From Castellaniella sp. (GTDB lineage Bacteria; Pseudomonadota; Gammaproteobacteria; Burkholderiales; Burkholderiaceae_B), in assembly GCF_034675845.1 (NCBI RefSeq), contig NZ_JAUCCU010000001.1, forward strand, positions 186,001-250,000: 64,000 nucleotides of DNA, written 5' to 3'. Made by a program: the position numbers and the translations under genes. Numbering within the stretch: position 1 is the first letter of the stretch; each line of letters opens with the position of its first letter. Of this stretch, positions 34,396 through 43,843 are shown one piece after another. The notes beneath the pieces are model-generated. The model was not told the DNA's origin and did not search any database. It saw only the letters and a program-made list of their open reading frames with translations.

Positions 34396-34644
34396 TTACT
34401 GGGTTTTGTCGAGTTTCTGTTCCAGCGCCTGGACACGGGACTCTAGCGCATCTACGCGCTGCAGCGCTCGCGTCAATAAATCGGCCTGGATGTCGAACTC
34501 CTCGCGGGTCACCAGGTCCATCCGGGAAAAGGTCTGAAGCATCAACGCCTTGAGATTGCGTTCGATGTCGGCTGCGGGAGTCTTGGCCAGCAGATCAGAC
34601 ATATTCTTCTGGAAATCATCCAGCCATTGATTGGGAGCGATCAC
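34396..34644 (-). CDS. ubiK: Ubiquinone biosynthesis accessory factor UbiK
   Basis: The protein has 82 residues. An amphipathic N-terminal part (WLDDFQKNMSDLL) and a C-terminal trimeric coiled coil (RVDALESRVQALEQKL) match the BMFP/YqiC family, which assists aerobic ubiquinone synthesis. It lies 18 bp after comM on the same strand; ubiK near glnK-amtB and comM is common in betaproteobacteria. Confidence 0.9.
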   Translation of the reverse strand: MIAPNQWLDDFQKNMSDLLAKTPAADIERNLKALMLQTFSRMDLVTREEFDIQADLLTRALQRVDALESRVQALEQKLDKTQ

Positions 34645-34662
34645 AAAGGACTCCTGTGCGTT

Positions 34663-36189
34663 CTAAAACCCCATTTTAACGGCTGCGCCAGAATCAGGGC
34701 GAAACTGAATCGCCTGAGCCAGCAGCGCCACGTCCAATGCCTCGCTTGCCTGCAAATCCCCCAGGGTCCGCGCCACCCGCAAAACACGCTGCGTGGCGCG
34801 CGCCGACCAACCCCACATCTCGACCGTGCGGGCCAGCAGAGTTTCGCCATCCGCATCCAGACGGGCATGCTGGGCCAGCCCCGCCACATCCAGATCGGCA
34901 TTCAGCCCCCCTTGGCGGGCCAGTTGGCGCTGCCGTGCCGCCAATACCCGTTCACGCACAGACGCAGAAGGCTCTCCTGCCGGCGCCTCGTGCCAGGCAC
35001 TTTCGACCACCAGGGAAACATGCAGATCGATGCGATCCATCAGCGGACCGGAGACTCGAGCACGATAGCGCGCCACCCTATCCTGCGGGCAGAGGCACTG
35101 CCGTCGAGGGTGACCCAGCCAGCCGCACGGACAAGAATTCATCGCAGCGATCAGCTGGAAATGCGCCGGAAAACGACAGCTGCCTGCCGCCCGCGCTATG
35201 GTGACAGCACCGGTTTCCAGGGGCTCTCGCAAGGACTCCAGCGCCCTCCGATCGAACTCGGGCAGCTCGTCCAAGAATAAAATACCGTGATGTGCCAGAC
35301 TGATCTCTCCGGGACGCGGATGGACGCCCCCACCCACCAGGGCCGAGCGCGATGCCCCATGATGGGGTGCTCTGAAGGGCGGCGCCAGCGACCACGAGTG
35401 CTGAGGCTGCAGCAGGCCATGAACTGCGGCGACCTCCAGGGCCTGCAAGTGGGTCAAAGGCGGCAGCAGGCTGGGCAGACGCTGCGCCAGCATGCTCTTG
35501 CCCACCCCAGGGGGGCCACTCATCAACAAACTATGCCCGCCGGCGGCGGCAACTTCCAGGGCACGACGCGCCAGGGCCTGGCCGCGTACATCGGCCAGAC
35601 ACAAAGAGGGCTCCTCGGCAATCCGCCAAGCTGCCGGGCTGGCGGCCTGCAAAGGCTGCTCGTCGCGAAAGTGGCGCACCACCTCGTCCAGGCTGCCCGC
35701 CGCCAAGACCCGAAGCCCAGGCACCAACGCAGCCACCTGAGCAGCGGGCGACGCCATGATCACAATCGCAGCGGGATCATCCCGCATGACCGCCAGGGCA
35801 ATGGCCAAGGCGGACTCGGTCGGCACCAGGGTGCCGGTCAGGGACAATTCACCCGCCAGCACGTAATGCCGCAAGTCTGGGCTATGGCCCTGCTGATCAG
35901 CCACCTGTCCCGATGCCAGCAGCACACCCAGCGCAATCGGCAGATCGAATCGGCCCGAGTCCTTGGGCAAGTCCGCTGGCGCCAGATTGACGGTAATCCG
36001 CCCGGCAGGAAAGTCAAAACCGCAATTGAGAATCGCCGAACGCACGCGATCCCGGCTCTCGCGCACGCCGGCCCCCGGCAGGCCAACCACGGCAAAAGCA
36101 GGCAGGCCATTGCCCACATGAATCTCGACCTGGACAGGCCTGGCCTGCAGCCCGAACAAGGCCCGACTGGCCAGCACAGCGAGCGACAT
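34663..36189 (-). CDS. comM: YifB/ComM-family AAA+ Mg-chelatase-like ATPase
   Basis: The protein has 508 residues. An N-terminal Lon-S16-like domain (LVPTESALAIALAVMRDDPA) precedes the AAA+ core with Walker A GPPGVGKSML, Walker B ILFLDELPEF, and a C-terminal Mg-chelatase lid. Zn-type Cys are seen in MNSCPCGWLGHPRRQCLCPQ. ComM is a hexameric branch-migration helicase in natural transformation. ATG 36189 follows GGAGGG; the frame extends to 36216. Confidence 0.94.
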   Translation of the reverse strand: MSLAVLASRALFGLQARPVQVEIHVGNGLPAFAVVGLPGAGVRESRDRVRSAILNCGFDFPAGRITVNLAPADLPKDSGRFDLPIALGVLLASGQVADQQGHSPDLRHYVLAGELSLTGTLVPTESALAIALAVMRDDPAAIVIMASPAAQVAALVPGLRVLAAGSLDEVVRHFRDEQPLQAASPAAWRIAEEPSLCLADVRGQALARRALEVAAAGGHSLLMSGPPGVGKSMLAQRLPSLLPPLTHLQALEVAAVHGLLQPQHSWSLAPPFRAPHHGASRSALVGGGVHPRPGEISLAHHGILFLDELPEFDRRALESLREPLETGAVTIARAAGSCRFPAHFQLIAAMNSCPCGWLGHPRRQCLCPQDRVARYRARVSGPLMDRIDLHVSLVVESAWHEAPAGEPSASVRERVLAARQRQLARQGGLNADLDVAGLAQHARLDADGETLLARTVEMWGWSARATQRVLRVARTLGDLQASEALDVALLAQAIQFRPDSGAAVKMGF

Positions 36190-36244
36190 GACAACCCTCC
36201 AGAACAATGGCAGCAATACCAGCCACTATAAGCAGCGCAGGCGC

Positions 36245-36271
36245 AAAAAAGGGCGCCAATGCGCCCTTTTG
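36245..36271 (-). terminator. Intrinsic terminator of the lipoprotein gene
   Basis: AAGGGCGC and GCGCCCTT surround CAAT. On the minus strand a run of six T follows the stem; the plus strand also has TTTT. It separates the lipoprotein gene from comM. Confidence 0.75.
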
Positions 36272-36326
36272 TCCTAGCTCGTCAAGCCCTGCCTGTATCT
36301 TGGCGACGGGCGTATCCGAGTCGTGC

Positions 36327-36728
36327 TTATTCCTTGTTGCCAACCGCGCCCTGAATCGCGGCATCCGCCTTGGCGGCACCAGACACCACGGACTCGCGCG
36401 CACTGTTGGCAGCCTGCCCAGCTTTGTCTGCGAGTTCGCCAGCGCCGTCCTTGATGGCCTGACCGGCCTCGGACATTTTGTCTTTGGCCTGCTGAGCCGA
36501 GTCCTGGAGTTTTTCTTCCAAGGTGGGCTGCTGGACTGGCGCTGGGGTCGTGGAGTCTTGGGCCACGGGCGGCACGGGCGCCGGCGTGGGCGTCGATGAG
36601 GCGGAGGGTGCCGGTGCCGTGGAGGACGCGACAGGCGCAGCAGGCTCTTCAGTCTTGGAGCAGGCCGCCAACAGGCTCAAGGAAGCCGCCAAAGCAGCGA
36701 TAGTCAACGTTTTATTCGTAATTTTCAT
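36327..36728 (-). CDS. Ala/Pro-rich small lipoprotein
   Basis: The protein has 133 residues. MKITNKTLTIAALAASLSLL followed by AAC is a type II signal with Cys at 23. A Pro/Ala/Thr-rich linker (30-75) leads to an Ala/Lys-rich helix (EKLQDSAQQAKDKMSEAGQA) that resembles Lpp/ENT-like or CsbD-type repeats. Function unknown. ATG 36728 is chosen for the lipoprotein signal; the frame extends to 36815. A terminator follows. Confidence 0.72.
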   Translation of the reverse strand: MKITNKTLTIAALAASLSLLAACSKTEEPAAPVASSTAPAPSASSTPTPAPVPPVAQDSTTPAPVQQPTLEEKLQDSAQQAKDKMSEAGQAIKDGAGELADKAGQAANSARESVVSGAAKADAAIQGAVGNKE

Positions 36729-37033
36729 GGTTTTTCCCCTATTTAAGATGATTGCATTCAGCTCGGTGCAAGTCCACATCGAATTCCCATGGCTCAAAAC
36801 CGGGTTGCTGATCATTCTAGTGGGATCAAGTCTAGGGTAAACCCTGGCATGTAAGGACTGATTTCAGCCCTGCCCCCAGGGTGGCAGCCTATCCCCACCC
36901 CGCTTCACAGAGACAGCGCGCATAAACACCTGTCCAGGGCCTGAGCATGACCAGCACAACTCGACACAAAACTACAAGCTTTTCTACGCCCCCCGCTGTT
37001 TCTGTGCAAGCCCCGACAAGCACATGCCCACGG
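36729..37033. other. Divergent intergenic region without a gene
   Basis: These 305 bp lie between the lipoprotein gene and glnK. Apart from the NtrC/sigma-54 elements immediately to the right, I see only a likely promoter for the lipoprotein gene and no ORF with coding character. Confidence 0.45.
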
Positions 37034-37070
37034 CGCACCAGTTCGACGCACCGTGCTTCAGCGTGGTGCA
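37034..37070 (+). promoter_or_regulatory. Two NtrC-type enhancer sites
   Basis: Two sites fit the pattern TGC-N7-TGGTGC: 37054-37070 on the plus strand (TGCTTCAGCGTGGTGCA) and 37034-37050 on the minus strand (TGCGTCGAACTGGTGCG). They lie 41-77 bp upstream of the sigma-54 promoter of glnK. This predicts nitrogen-limitation activation. Confidence 0.55.
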
Positions 37071-37110
37071 AACCCAGGCCATCGCCAAGCCGACGCCTTC
37101 TGATCAGCAT

Positions 37111-37126
37111 TGGCATGAGTCTTGCT
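37111..37126 (+). promoter_or_regulatory. Sigma-54 promoter of glnK-amtB
   Basis: TGGCATGAGTCTTGCT has the -24 GG and -12 GC dinucleotides separated by exactly 10 bp, matching the RpoN consensus TGGCAC-N5-TTGC except for one base. It lies 36 bp before the glnK start codon. Confidence 0.75.
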
Positions 37127-37161
37127 TTGCTTCATACGTACCCCCGACATCAGGAGCACGC

Positions 37162-37500
37162 ATGAAACTGATCACCGCCATTATCAAACCCTTCAAGCTG
37201 GACGAAGTGCACGCCGCACTGATCGATATCGGCATACAAGGCATGACTGTCACCGAAGCCCGTGGTTTCGGGCGGCAAAAAGGCCACACCGAACTCTACC
37301 GCGGCGCAGAGTATCAAGTGGATTTTCTGCCCAAGCTCCAAGTCCAGATTGCCGTTTCGGACACCCAACTGGAACAGACGCTGGAATGCCTGTGCCAGGC
37401 AGCTCATTCCGGAAAAATCGGCGATGGCAAGATTTTCGTCACGCCGCTGGAACAAGTGATTCGCATCCGTACGGGCGAATCCGACGAAGCCGCTCTTTGA
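37162..37500 (+). CDS. glnK: Nitrogen regulatory protein P-II (GlnK)
   Basis: The protein has 112 residues and the PII signature MKLITAIIKPFKLDEVHAAL, the T-loop HTELYRGAEYQVDF with uridylylation site Y51, and GDGKIFVTPLEQVIRIRTGE. It binds ATP/ADP and 2-oxoglutarate and blocks AmtB under ammonium excess. The frame is open from 37024, but AGGAGC precedes ATG 37162. Linkage to amtB (33 bp) supports glnK over glnB. Confidence 0.95.
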   Translation: MKLITAIIKPFKLDEVHAALIDIGIQGMTVTEARGFGRQKGHTELYRGAEYQVDFLPKLQVQIAVSDTQLEQTLECLCQAAHSGKIGDGKIFVTPLEQVIRIRTGESDEAAL

Positions 37501-37533
37501 GCCTACCTCAAACATTGACTAGGAGTAACGACA

Positions 37534-38763
37534 ATGGATAAAGCCGACGTAGTCTGGATGATGGCTTCGACTGTTCTGGTGTGGCTGATGTGCGTCCCCG
37601 GTCTGGCCCTGTTCTATGGGGGGCTCGCCCGGCAACGCCATGTGCTGTCGGTCATGAGCCAAACCCTGTGCACCTGCGCTTTAGCGATTTTTCTATGGTT
37701 TCTGTTTGGCTATTCTCTGGTGTTTACCCCGGGCACCGGCTTACTGGGGGGAATTGACCATCTGGGCCTGGCTGGCCTCTACCGGGCAGACGCCACCGAC
37801 AACCTGCCGTTGTGGGGGTCCATGCCAGAACTCTTGTTTGCCCTGTTTCAGGCAACTTTTGCGGCCATTACCTGCGGCCTGATCACCGGCAGCATCGCCG
37901 AGCGCGCCCGCTTCGGGGCAGTCTTGTGTTTTACCGGCATCTGGTTTGCCTTGGGGTATCTACCCATCGCCCACATGGTCTGGGCCGAAGATGGCTGGCT
38001 GCACCTGCGGGGCGCCCTGGATTTCGCAGGCGGCACGGTCGTGCATATCAGCGCGGGAGTAGCCGGTTTAGTTGCGGCCTTTGTGATCGGCCCAAGGCTG
38101 GGCCATGGTCGACTGCCCATGCCGCCTCACAATCTGCCGATGAATCTGACCGGGGCTGCCCTGCTGTGGATAGGCTGGTTTGGTTTTAATGGCGGTTCAG
38201 CACTGGCCGCCAATGCGCAGGCCGTCCTGGCCCTGGCCAACACCCTGTTGGCAGCGGTCTGCGGTGTGCTGGCCTGGGCTGGAGCAGAGCGTCTGCTGAA
38301 AGGCAAAGCGTCTTTGCTGGGCGCCACCTCCGGGGCCATCGCCGGATTGGTGGGCATTACCCCGGCAGCGGGCCTGGTAGCCCCCAGCAGTGCCCTGCTG
38401 ATTGGCGCACTGGCCGCCTGGGCCGTCTTTTATGGCGTGAATAGGCTCAAGCGACTGATCGGCATTGACGACGCCTTCGATGTGTTTGGCATCCATGCAG
38501 TCGGCGGCATCGTAGGCGCCTTACTGACTGGTGTTTTTTATTCAGCCAGCCTGGGTGGCCCCGGCCCAGCGGGGCTGAGTGCATTACTGAGTCAGACCTG
38601 GCGGCAGGTAGAAGCCATCCTGATCAGCATGATCTGGGCGGCGCTGGCGGCCGGCATCGCCGCTTATCTCGCCAACCGCCTGATTGGCCTTAAGGCCTCC
38701 GACGAACAGGAAACCCAGGGGCTGGACCAGACCGACCATGGTGAAACAGCCTATCCGACCTGA
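37534..38763 (+). CDS. amtB: Ammonium transporter AmtB
   Basis: The inner-membrane channel has 409 residues and 11 predicted helices, with no cleavable leader. Landmarks are MSVMSQTLCTCALAIFLWF-like GHVLSVMSQTL, FNGGSALAANAQA, and the pore His residues in VVHISAGVAGL and FGIHAVGGIVGALLTG. It imports ammonium when nitrogen is scarce. It is co-transcribed with glnK and overlaps the convergent GGDEF/EAL gene by 13 bp. Confidence 0.95.
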   Translation: MDKADVVWMMASTVLVWLMCVPGLALFYGGLARQRHVLSVMSQTLCTCALAIFLWFLFGYSLVFTPGTGLLGGIDHLGLAGLYRADATDNLPLWGSMPELLFALFQATFAAITCGLITGSIAERARFGAVLCFTGIWFALGYLPIAHMVWAEDGWLHLRGALDFAGGTVVHISAGVAGLVAAFVIGPRLGHGRLPMPPHNLPMNLTGAALLWIGWFGFNGGSALAANAQAVLALANTLLAAVCGVLAWAGAERLLKGKASLLGATSGAIAGLVGITPAAGLVAPSSALLIGALAAWAVFYGVNRLKRLIGIDDAFDVFGIHAVGGIVGALLTGVFYSASLGGPGPAGLSALLSQTWRQVEAILISMIWAALAAGIAAYLANRLIGLKASDEQETQGLDQTDHGETAYPT

Positions 38764-41253
38764 TCTTCTTGCACTAAACGGGCGGCCAGGTCGGCTGCGA
38801 GCATGGGCCGCCCGTACCAATATCCCTGCCCATAATCGCAACCGGCCTTCAGCAGCAGTTGATGGTGTTCCTCAGTTTCGATGCCCTCGGCGATCACGCG
38901 CATGCCAAGCTGGTGGGCCATCAGAATGATGGCCTGGCACAGAACCAGATCTTCAGAACCCGCAGATAAATTACGCACAAAGCTCTGGTCGATTTTCAGC
39001 ACATCCACCTTGAAACGCTTCAGATAGGACAAGGAGGAATAGCCAGTGCCAAAATCATCCAGGGCGATCTGCATGCCCGCATCTCTGAACACCTGCAGGC
39101 GGGCGGCGGATTCGTCTTCAGCCTCCAGCAGCAGGCGCTCGGTGATCTCGATAGCGATTGCAGACCCAGGCAGGCCATATTGCTGCAAAGCCTGCACCCA
39201 GGCAGTAGGATCCAGCCCTTCGTATTGAAACTGCGCAGGAGACACATTGATACTGAGTTCAAAATCAGCGTCAAGCGTCTGACGCCAAACCCGAGTCTGC
39301 TCCAGCACGCGCTCGTAGACCCAGTTGCCAATCGGCACGATCAGACCGCTGTCTTCGGCCAGCGGAATGAAGTCTGCAGGGCTGATCATGCCGCGCTCAG
39401 GGTGCTGCCAGCGCAGCAGAGCCTCGGCCTTGACGATGCGTCCATCGTGCATATTCACAATGGGCTGGTAGTGCAAGACAAACTCTTCCTCGTCCAGAGC
39501 CAATTGCATGGCGCGCAATAAATCTCGCCGAGTCTGGGCAGATTCACGCATATCGGCGGAAAACAGGGCGTATTGATTGCGTCCCAGATCCTTGGCCGCA
39601 TACATGGCCAGATCGGCGTGCTTGAGCAGCGTGACCGCGTCTTCACCATCCTGAGGATAAAAAGTCACCCCCACACTGGCCGAAATATATACCGTTGTGG
39701 TGTTCAACGTATAGGGCTGCGCCACGGCCCTCAGGACCTTATCGCAAATCGGCATGACATCATCCGGATTGCTCAAGCCCTGGATGATCAGAGTGAATTC
39801 GTCCCCTCCCAACCGAGCCACCAAATCCGAGCCACGCACGCAACTCATCAGCCGACGCGATACCAGGCGCAGCAATTCATCGCCCTCGTCATGCCCAAAG
39901 GTATCATTGACTTCCTTGAAAAAATCCAGATCCAAGAATATCAAGGCAAACGGCAGACCGGAATCGCGAGACGTCTGGATGCAGCGCTGCAGATTTGTAT
40001 GGAACATCTGGCGATTAGGCAACTGGGTCAGGTGGTCATAATGCGCCTGATGCCAGATGGAAGCTTCACGGCGACGCTTCTCGGTCACATCGGAGAACAG
40101 GCCAATACGGCAGTTGACGCTGCCATCGTCGTTGTATGACGTATTGATGGTGAGCTTTTCAACGAATTCTTCGCCGGACTTCCGCCGATTCCACAGATCG
40201 CCGCTCCAGCGGCCTGTCTCGGCCAAAGACTGCCACATCGCCTCATAAAACTGCATATCCTGGCGACCTGAATTCAGGAGGTTCAGGCGTTTGCCGACGA
40301 CCTCGTCGACATGATAGCCAGTAATCGCCGTGAAGGCGGGGTTGATATCCTGGATCCTGGACATGGCCATCGACATCCGTGACCACCATGGCCTCGCTGG
40401 TATGGGCATAGACCAGGGCTGCGCGCTTGAGCGATGCGCGCTCGCGGGCGATTTCATCCAGCAGACGTTCGATGTGGGCAGCAGAGTCGTTCAAGGCCTG
40501 ACCGAGCCGCCCTAGTTCGTCCCGCCGACGCAAGCGCGTGCGCGCACTGAAATTGCCGGCGGTCAATTGCTGGCACTGCTGCACCAGACGGTCAATGGGC
40601 AGCAGCACCTGATGAAATACGACGAAGTAAGCCAGCGCCAGCAACAAGATATCCAGCACAAACAGGGCAAAAGAGCTATAGAGGGCCTGCTCCTGCACCA
40701 ACCGGGCATGCTGGATCAAATCCAGCATCAGGGCCTCGACGCTGTTGAGCAACTGATCGCTACTGGCCATGACCGGACTGGGGTCAGCAATAAAATGGCT
40801 GCGCCCATCCATATTCGCCTCTGAGGCCGCATGAAACTGGATGATGGACTGCTGGTAGATTTGCCAATCGCGCCCTACCCGGTTCAAATAGCGCGCCTGA
40901 TCGTAAACAACCCCGGGGATGGTCAAATCAAAAACGGTGCCACCCGACATCAAGGCATGATAAGCCTGATCGAAGATAGCAGCCTGATGCTGAAATCGGT
41001 GGCCGTTCAGGCTGGGGACCATGGACCCGGCCAGGGCTTCAAGGGCAATGCGCTGACTGAGCATGCGCATCTTGCCGGCCACATTCACCGTCGAGGCCAC
41101 ATTGTCCGACTCATTGAGCAGTGAGCGGACAATGATGATATTGCTGACTGCCAATAAAACAACCAATGCGAAGGACAGCAATACCTTTTGTCTAAGGGTT
41201 TGGAATCCAAAAATACCGATACGCGGGCGGGCGACCGGAGCAGATGAAATCAT
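38751..41253 (-). pseudogene. PilJ-HAMP-PAS-GGDEF-EAL gene split by a 7-bp duplication
   Basis: The upstream part (41253-40243) encodes a transmembrane helix, a PilJ-like four-helix sensor (VNVAGKMRMLSQRIALEA), a second helix, a HAMP domain and the start of a PAS domain. The downstream part (to 38751) encodes the rest of the PAS domain (DINPAFTAITGYHVDEVVGK), GGDEF (RLGGDEFTLI) and EAL (KAEALLRW, DDFGTGYSSL, IAEGIETEEHH). ATCCTGG occurs twice in tandem at 40347-40360; removing one copy restores a single frame of about 832 residues. As given, the cyclase/phosphodiesterase part is cut off from its sensor. Recent mutation, phase variation or assembly error are all possible. Confidence 0.82.
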
Positions 41254-41370
41254 GTGGTTCTCTAGGTCATCAGTCTGACGGCACAGGCTCGCCGCTCTGG
41301 CACAGTGTAATTGCCCTTACTACAGACAGGGATACGGAGAAAAATAAAATGCCGGATTAATTGATCCGTA

Positions 41371-43134
41371 TCAAGCTGAGAGCGCACTCAGGTCGATGCG
41401 TTCGGCCCGATTCAGGGCGGAGGCGACCTTGACCCGCAAGGCATTGGAGTGCGCCTGACGAATTTCTTTCTTGACGTCCAGCAACTGCTGGGGATGCATG
41501 GAAAAACCTGTCAGGCCCAAACCCAACAACATGCGTGTGACACGCACATCGCCCGCCATTTCACCGCAGACCGAGACGGGCTTGCCCACGCGTTCGCCAG
41601 CATTGATGGTATGTGCGATCAGCCGCAAGACGGCCGGATGCATAGGATCGTACAAGGAAGCCACATCCCTGTCGCCTCGATCAATGGCCAGCACGTACTG
41701 GATCAGATCATTGGTCCCGATCGATAAAAAATCAAGCGTTTCAGCAAAAGGCTCGATGGCGATGGCCATAGCGGGGATCTCGACCATGGCCCCCAGCTGC
41801 ACCTGGGTATCATGCGCAACCCCAGCGGCAGCAAGTTCGTCAGCAGCGCGCGCCAACGCCCGGCGCACGGCCACGATCTCGTGCATATGCGACACCATCG
41901 GAATCAAGATCCGCACTGGACCATGCGCAGCCGCGCGCAACAAAGCCCGCAGCTGCGTATTGAAAAGCTCTGGCTTGGCCAGGCAATAACGAATGGCCCG
42001 CAGGCCTAGCGCTGGATTGGTGGCTACCGTGGCCTCGCCATCCAGCGTCTTGTCCGCCCCGATATCCAGCGTCCGAATGGTCACGGGGCGCCCAGCCATG
42101 GTCCGCACCACGGAAGCATAGGCCTGATATTGCTCGTCCTCGGAGGGCAGTATTGCGCGCCCCATAAAAAGGAATTCGCTGCGGAAAAGACCTATGCCTT
42201 CGGCCCCGGCGGCCAGCGCATCGGCGGCTTCTTCGGGCAGTTCTATATTGGCCTGCATGCAAATCCGGATGCCATCCAGCGTGACAGCCGGCGCAAAGCG
42301 CAGCGCCTTGAGTTCATCGCGTTCGCGCAAGAACGCGGCCTGGCGGTTTTCGTATTCTTGGAGAATAGTTGGCGACGGATTCACGATCACCACGCCATTG
42401 AGGCCATCGACGATCAGCCAATCACCGTCACGCACCAGGGCGCGCACCAGCCCCATGCCCACCACCGCCGGCACATTCATGCTGCGCGCCACAATGGCCG
42501 TGTGCGAGGTGGCCCCTCCCAGATCCGTCAAAAAGGCACCGAATTTTCCACCACGCAGCCGCATCATGTCAGCCGGCGAAATATCGCGCGCCACGACGAT
42601 CAGGCTGTCCTCGGTGTCCAGCGCATCCAGATCGGGCAGCCACTGGGCCGAACCCGACAGTACCCGCAAAACGCGCTCGATCACCTGGCGCACGTCGGCG
42701 CTGCGTTCGCGCAAATAGGCATCCTCCATCAGGGCGAATTGCTCGGCCAGCATCTGCCCTTGAGTGGTCAACGCCCATTCGGCGTTATATTGGCGCTCGT
42801 CAATCAACTGGCAGACGGACTGAACCAGCATCGGGTCCTGCAGCAGCATGGCATGCACTGACAACAACACCCCCAATTCGCGCGGCGCATCATCGGGCAA
42901 AGTGTCGACCATCAGGTGTAAATCAGCGACGGCGGCATCCAGCGCCTGGCATAAGCGCTGTTTTTCGGTCGGGATATCCTCATCGGCCACACGGTAATGA
43001 ACGACCTCGAGGGCGGCGGCGCTCATGACTACAGCACGGCCGATGGCATAGCCACGAACGACTCCCTGGCCATACAAGCAGAGAGACGAGGCCAAGCCTC
43101 GCCGGACAGATTCGGCGGTTTGAGCAGCAATCAT
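41371..43134 (-). CDS. ptsI: PTS enzyme I (PEP-protein phosphotransferase)
   Basis: The protein has 588 residues. Visible are the phospho-His loop GGATSHTAIVARSMNVPAVV, the PEP-binding motif TIRTLDIGADKTLDG and the C-terminal SIGTNDLIQYVLAIDRGDRD. It phosphorylates HPr from PEP. ATG 43134 lies 10 bp after the HPr stop; the frame extends to 43215 within HPr. It is the last gene of the gshB-EIIA-HPr-ptsI string. Confidence 0.94.
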   Translation of the reverse strand: MIAAQTAESVRRGLASSLCLYGQGVVRGYAIGRAVVMSAAALEVVHYRVADEDIPTEKQRLCQALDAAVADLHLMVDTLPDDAPRELGVLLSVHAMLLQDPMLVQSVCQLIDERQYNAEWALTTQGQMLAEQFALMEDAYLRERSADVRQVIERVLRVLSGSAQWLPDLDALDTEDSLIVVARDISPADMMRLRGGKFGAFLTDLGGATSHTAIVARSMNVPAVVGMGLVRALVRDGDWLIVDGLNGVVIVNPSPTILQEYENRQAAFLRERDELKALRFAPAVTLDGIRICMQANIELPEEAADALAAGAEGIGLFRSEFLFMGRAILPSEDEQYQAYASVVRTMAGRPVTIRTLDIGADKTLDGEATVATNPALGLRAIRYCLAKPELFNTQLRALLRAAAHGPVRILIPMVSHMHEIVAVRRALARAADELAAAGVAHDTQVQLGAMVEIPAMAIAIEPFAETLDFLSIGTNDLIQYVLAIDRGDRDVASLYDPMHPAVLRLIAHTINAGERVGKPVSVCGEMAGDVRVTRMLLGLGLTGFSMHPQQLLDVKKEIRQAHSNALRVKVASALNRAERIDLSALSA

Positions 43135-43144
43135 GGTGTCGGAA

Positions 43145-43414
43145 TTATTCGGTTTCGCCAAATTTTCCATTGAACAACGCCTGGATATCGCTAAGGGCCT
43201 GATCTTCATCAGCACCCAGGGCCTCGACTTTCACGCTGACCCCCAGACCGGCCGCCAGCATCATCACACCCATGATGCTTTTGGCGTTGACCCGCTGGGC
43301 CCCGCGAGCAATGAATATCTCGCTGCTATAGCGGCCCGCAAGCTGAGTGAGTTTTGCGGCAGCACGCGCATGCAGGCCAAGCTTATTGGAAATCACCAGA
43401 TCAATGGATGGCAT
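43145..43414 (-). CDS. ptsH: HPr phosphocarrier protein
   Basis: The protein has 89 residues with the active-site H15 in NKLGLHARAAAKL and the regulatory S46 in NAKSIMGVMML. It passes phosphate from enzyme I to EIIA-Man. HPr kinase is not in this window. Gap to EIIA is 15 bp. Confidence 0.95.
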   Translation of the reverse strand: MPSIDLVISNKLGLHARAAAKLTQLAGRYSSEIFIARGAQRVNAKSIMGVMMLAAGLGVSVKVEALGADEDQALSDIQALFNGKFGETE

Positions 43415-43429
43415 GGGCAGGCTCCGGGT

Positions 43430-43843
43430 TCAGCAATCGGGAGGGGGGTCGGCATTGACGATCCCGCGCAGCGCCCCCTGTCGCACGCGTTCACTGAGGG
43501 ATTCCGGGCATTCCTGCTGCTCGGTGAGGGCTTTGAGCACCATGCACGCATTGGTCCCTGTCAATAAGTGAATGATATAGCCTTCGTCGAGAGACTGGCG
43601 CAAGACCTGGGCAGCAATATTGAAGGGTGTGGCGCCATAGAGGTCACAAAGCATCAGAATAGGCTGATCTACCGGGCCACCTCGGACCCAGCCCAACACC
43701 CGATCAGTCTGCTCCTGGGGCGGCGCATCGGGCTCTATGTCGAAGACCTGGAGATCAGGCACCCGTCCCAGCACATGCTGCGCACAATCACGAAAAGCCG
43801 AACCCAGCGGCTGATGCATGATCAGGGCCAGACGGGTATTCAT
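43430..43843 (-). CDS. PTS EIIA component, mannose/fructose family
   Basis: The protein has 137 residues, a single EIIA-Man domain with the phospho-His H10 in LALIMHQPLGSAF and the motif DLYGATPFNIAAQVL. No EIIB, EIIC or EIID genes are present, so the cluster probably forms a regulatory PTS rather than a sugar importer. It overlaps gshB by 4 bp. Confidence 0.9.
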   Translation of the reverse strand: MNTRLALIMHQPLGSAFRDCAQHVLGRVPDLQVFDIEPDAPPQEQTDRVLGWVRGGPVDQPILMLCDLYGATPFNIAAQVLRQSLDEGYIIHLLTGTNACMVLKALTEQQECPESLSERVRQGALRGIVNADPPPDC

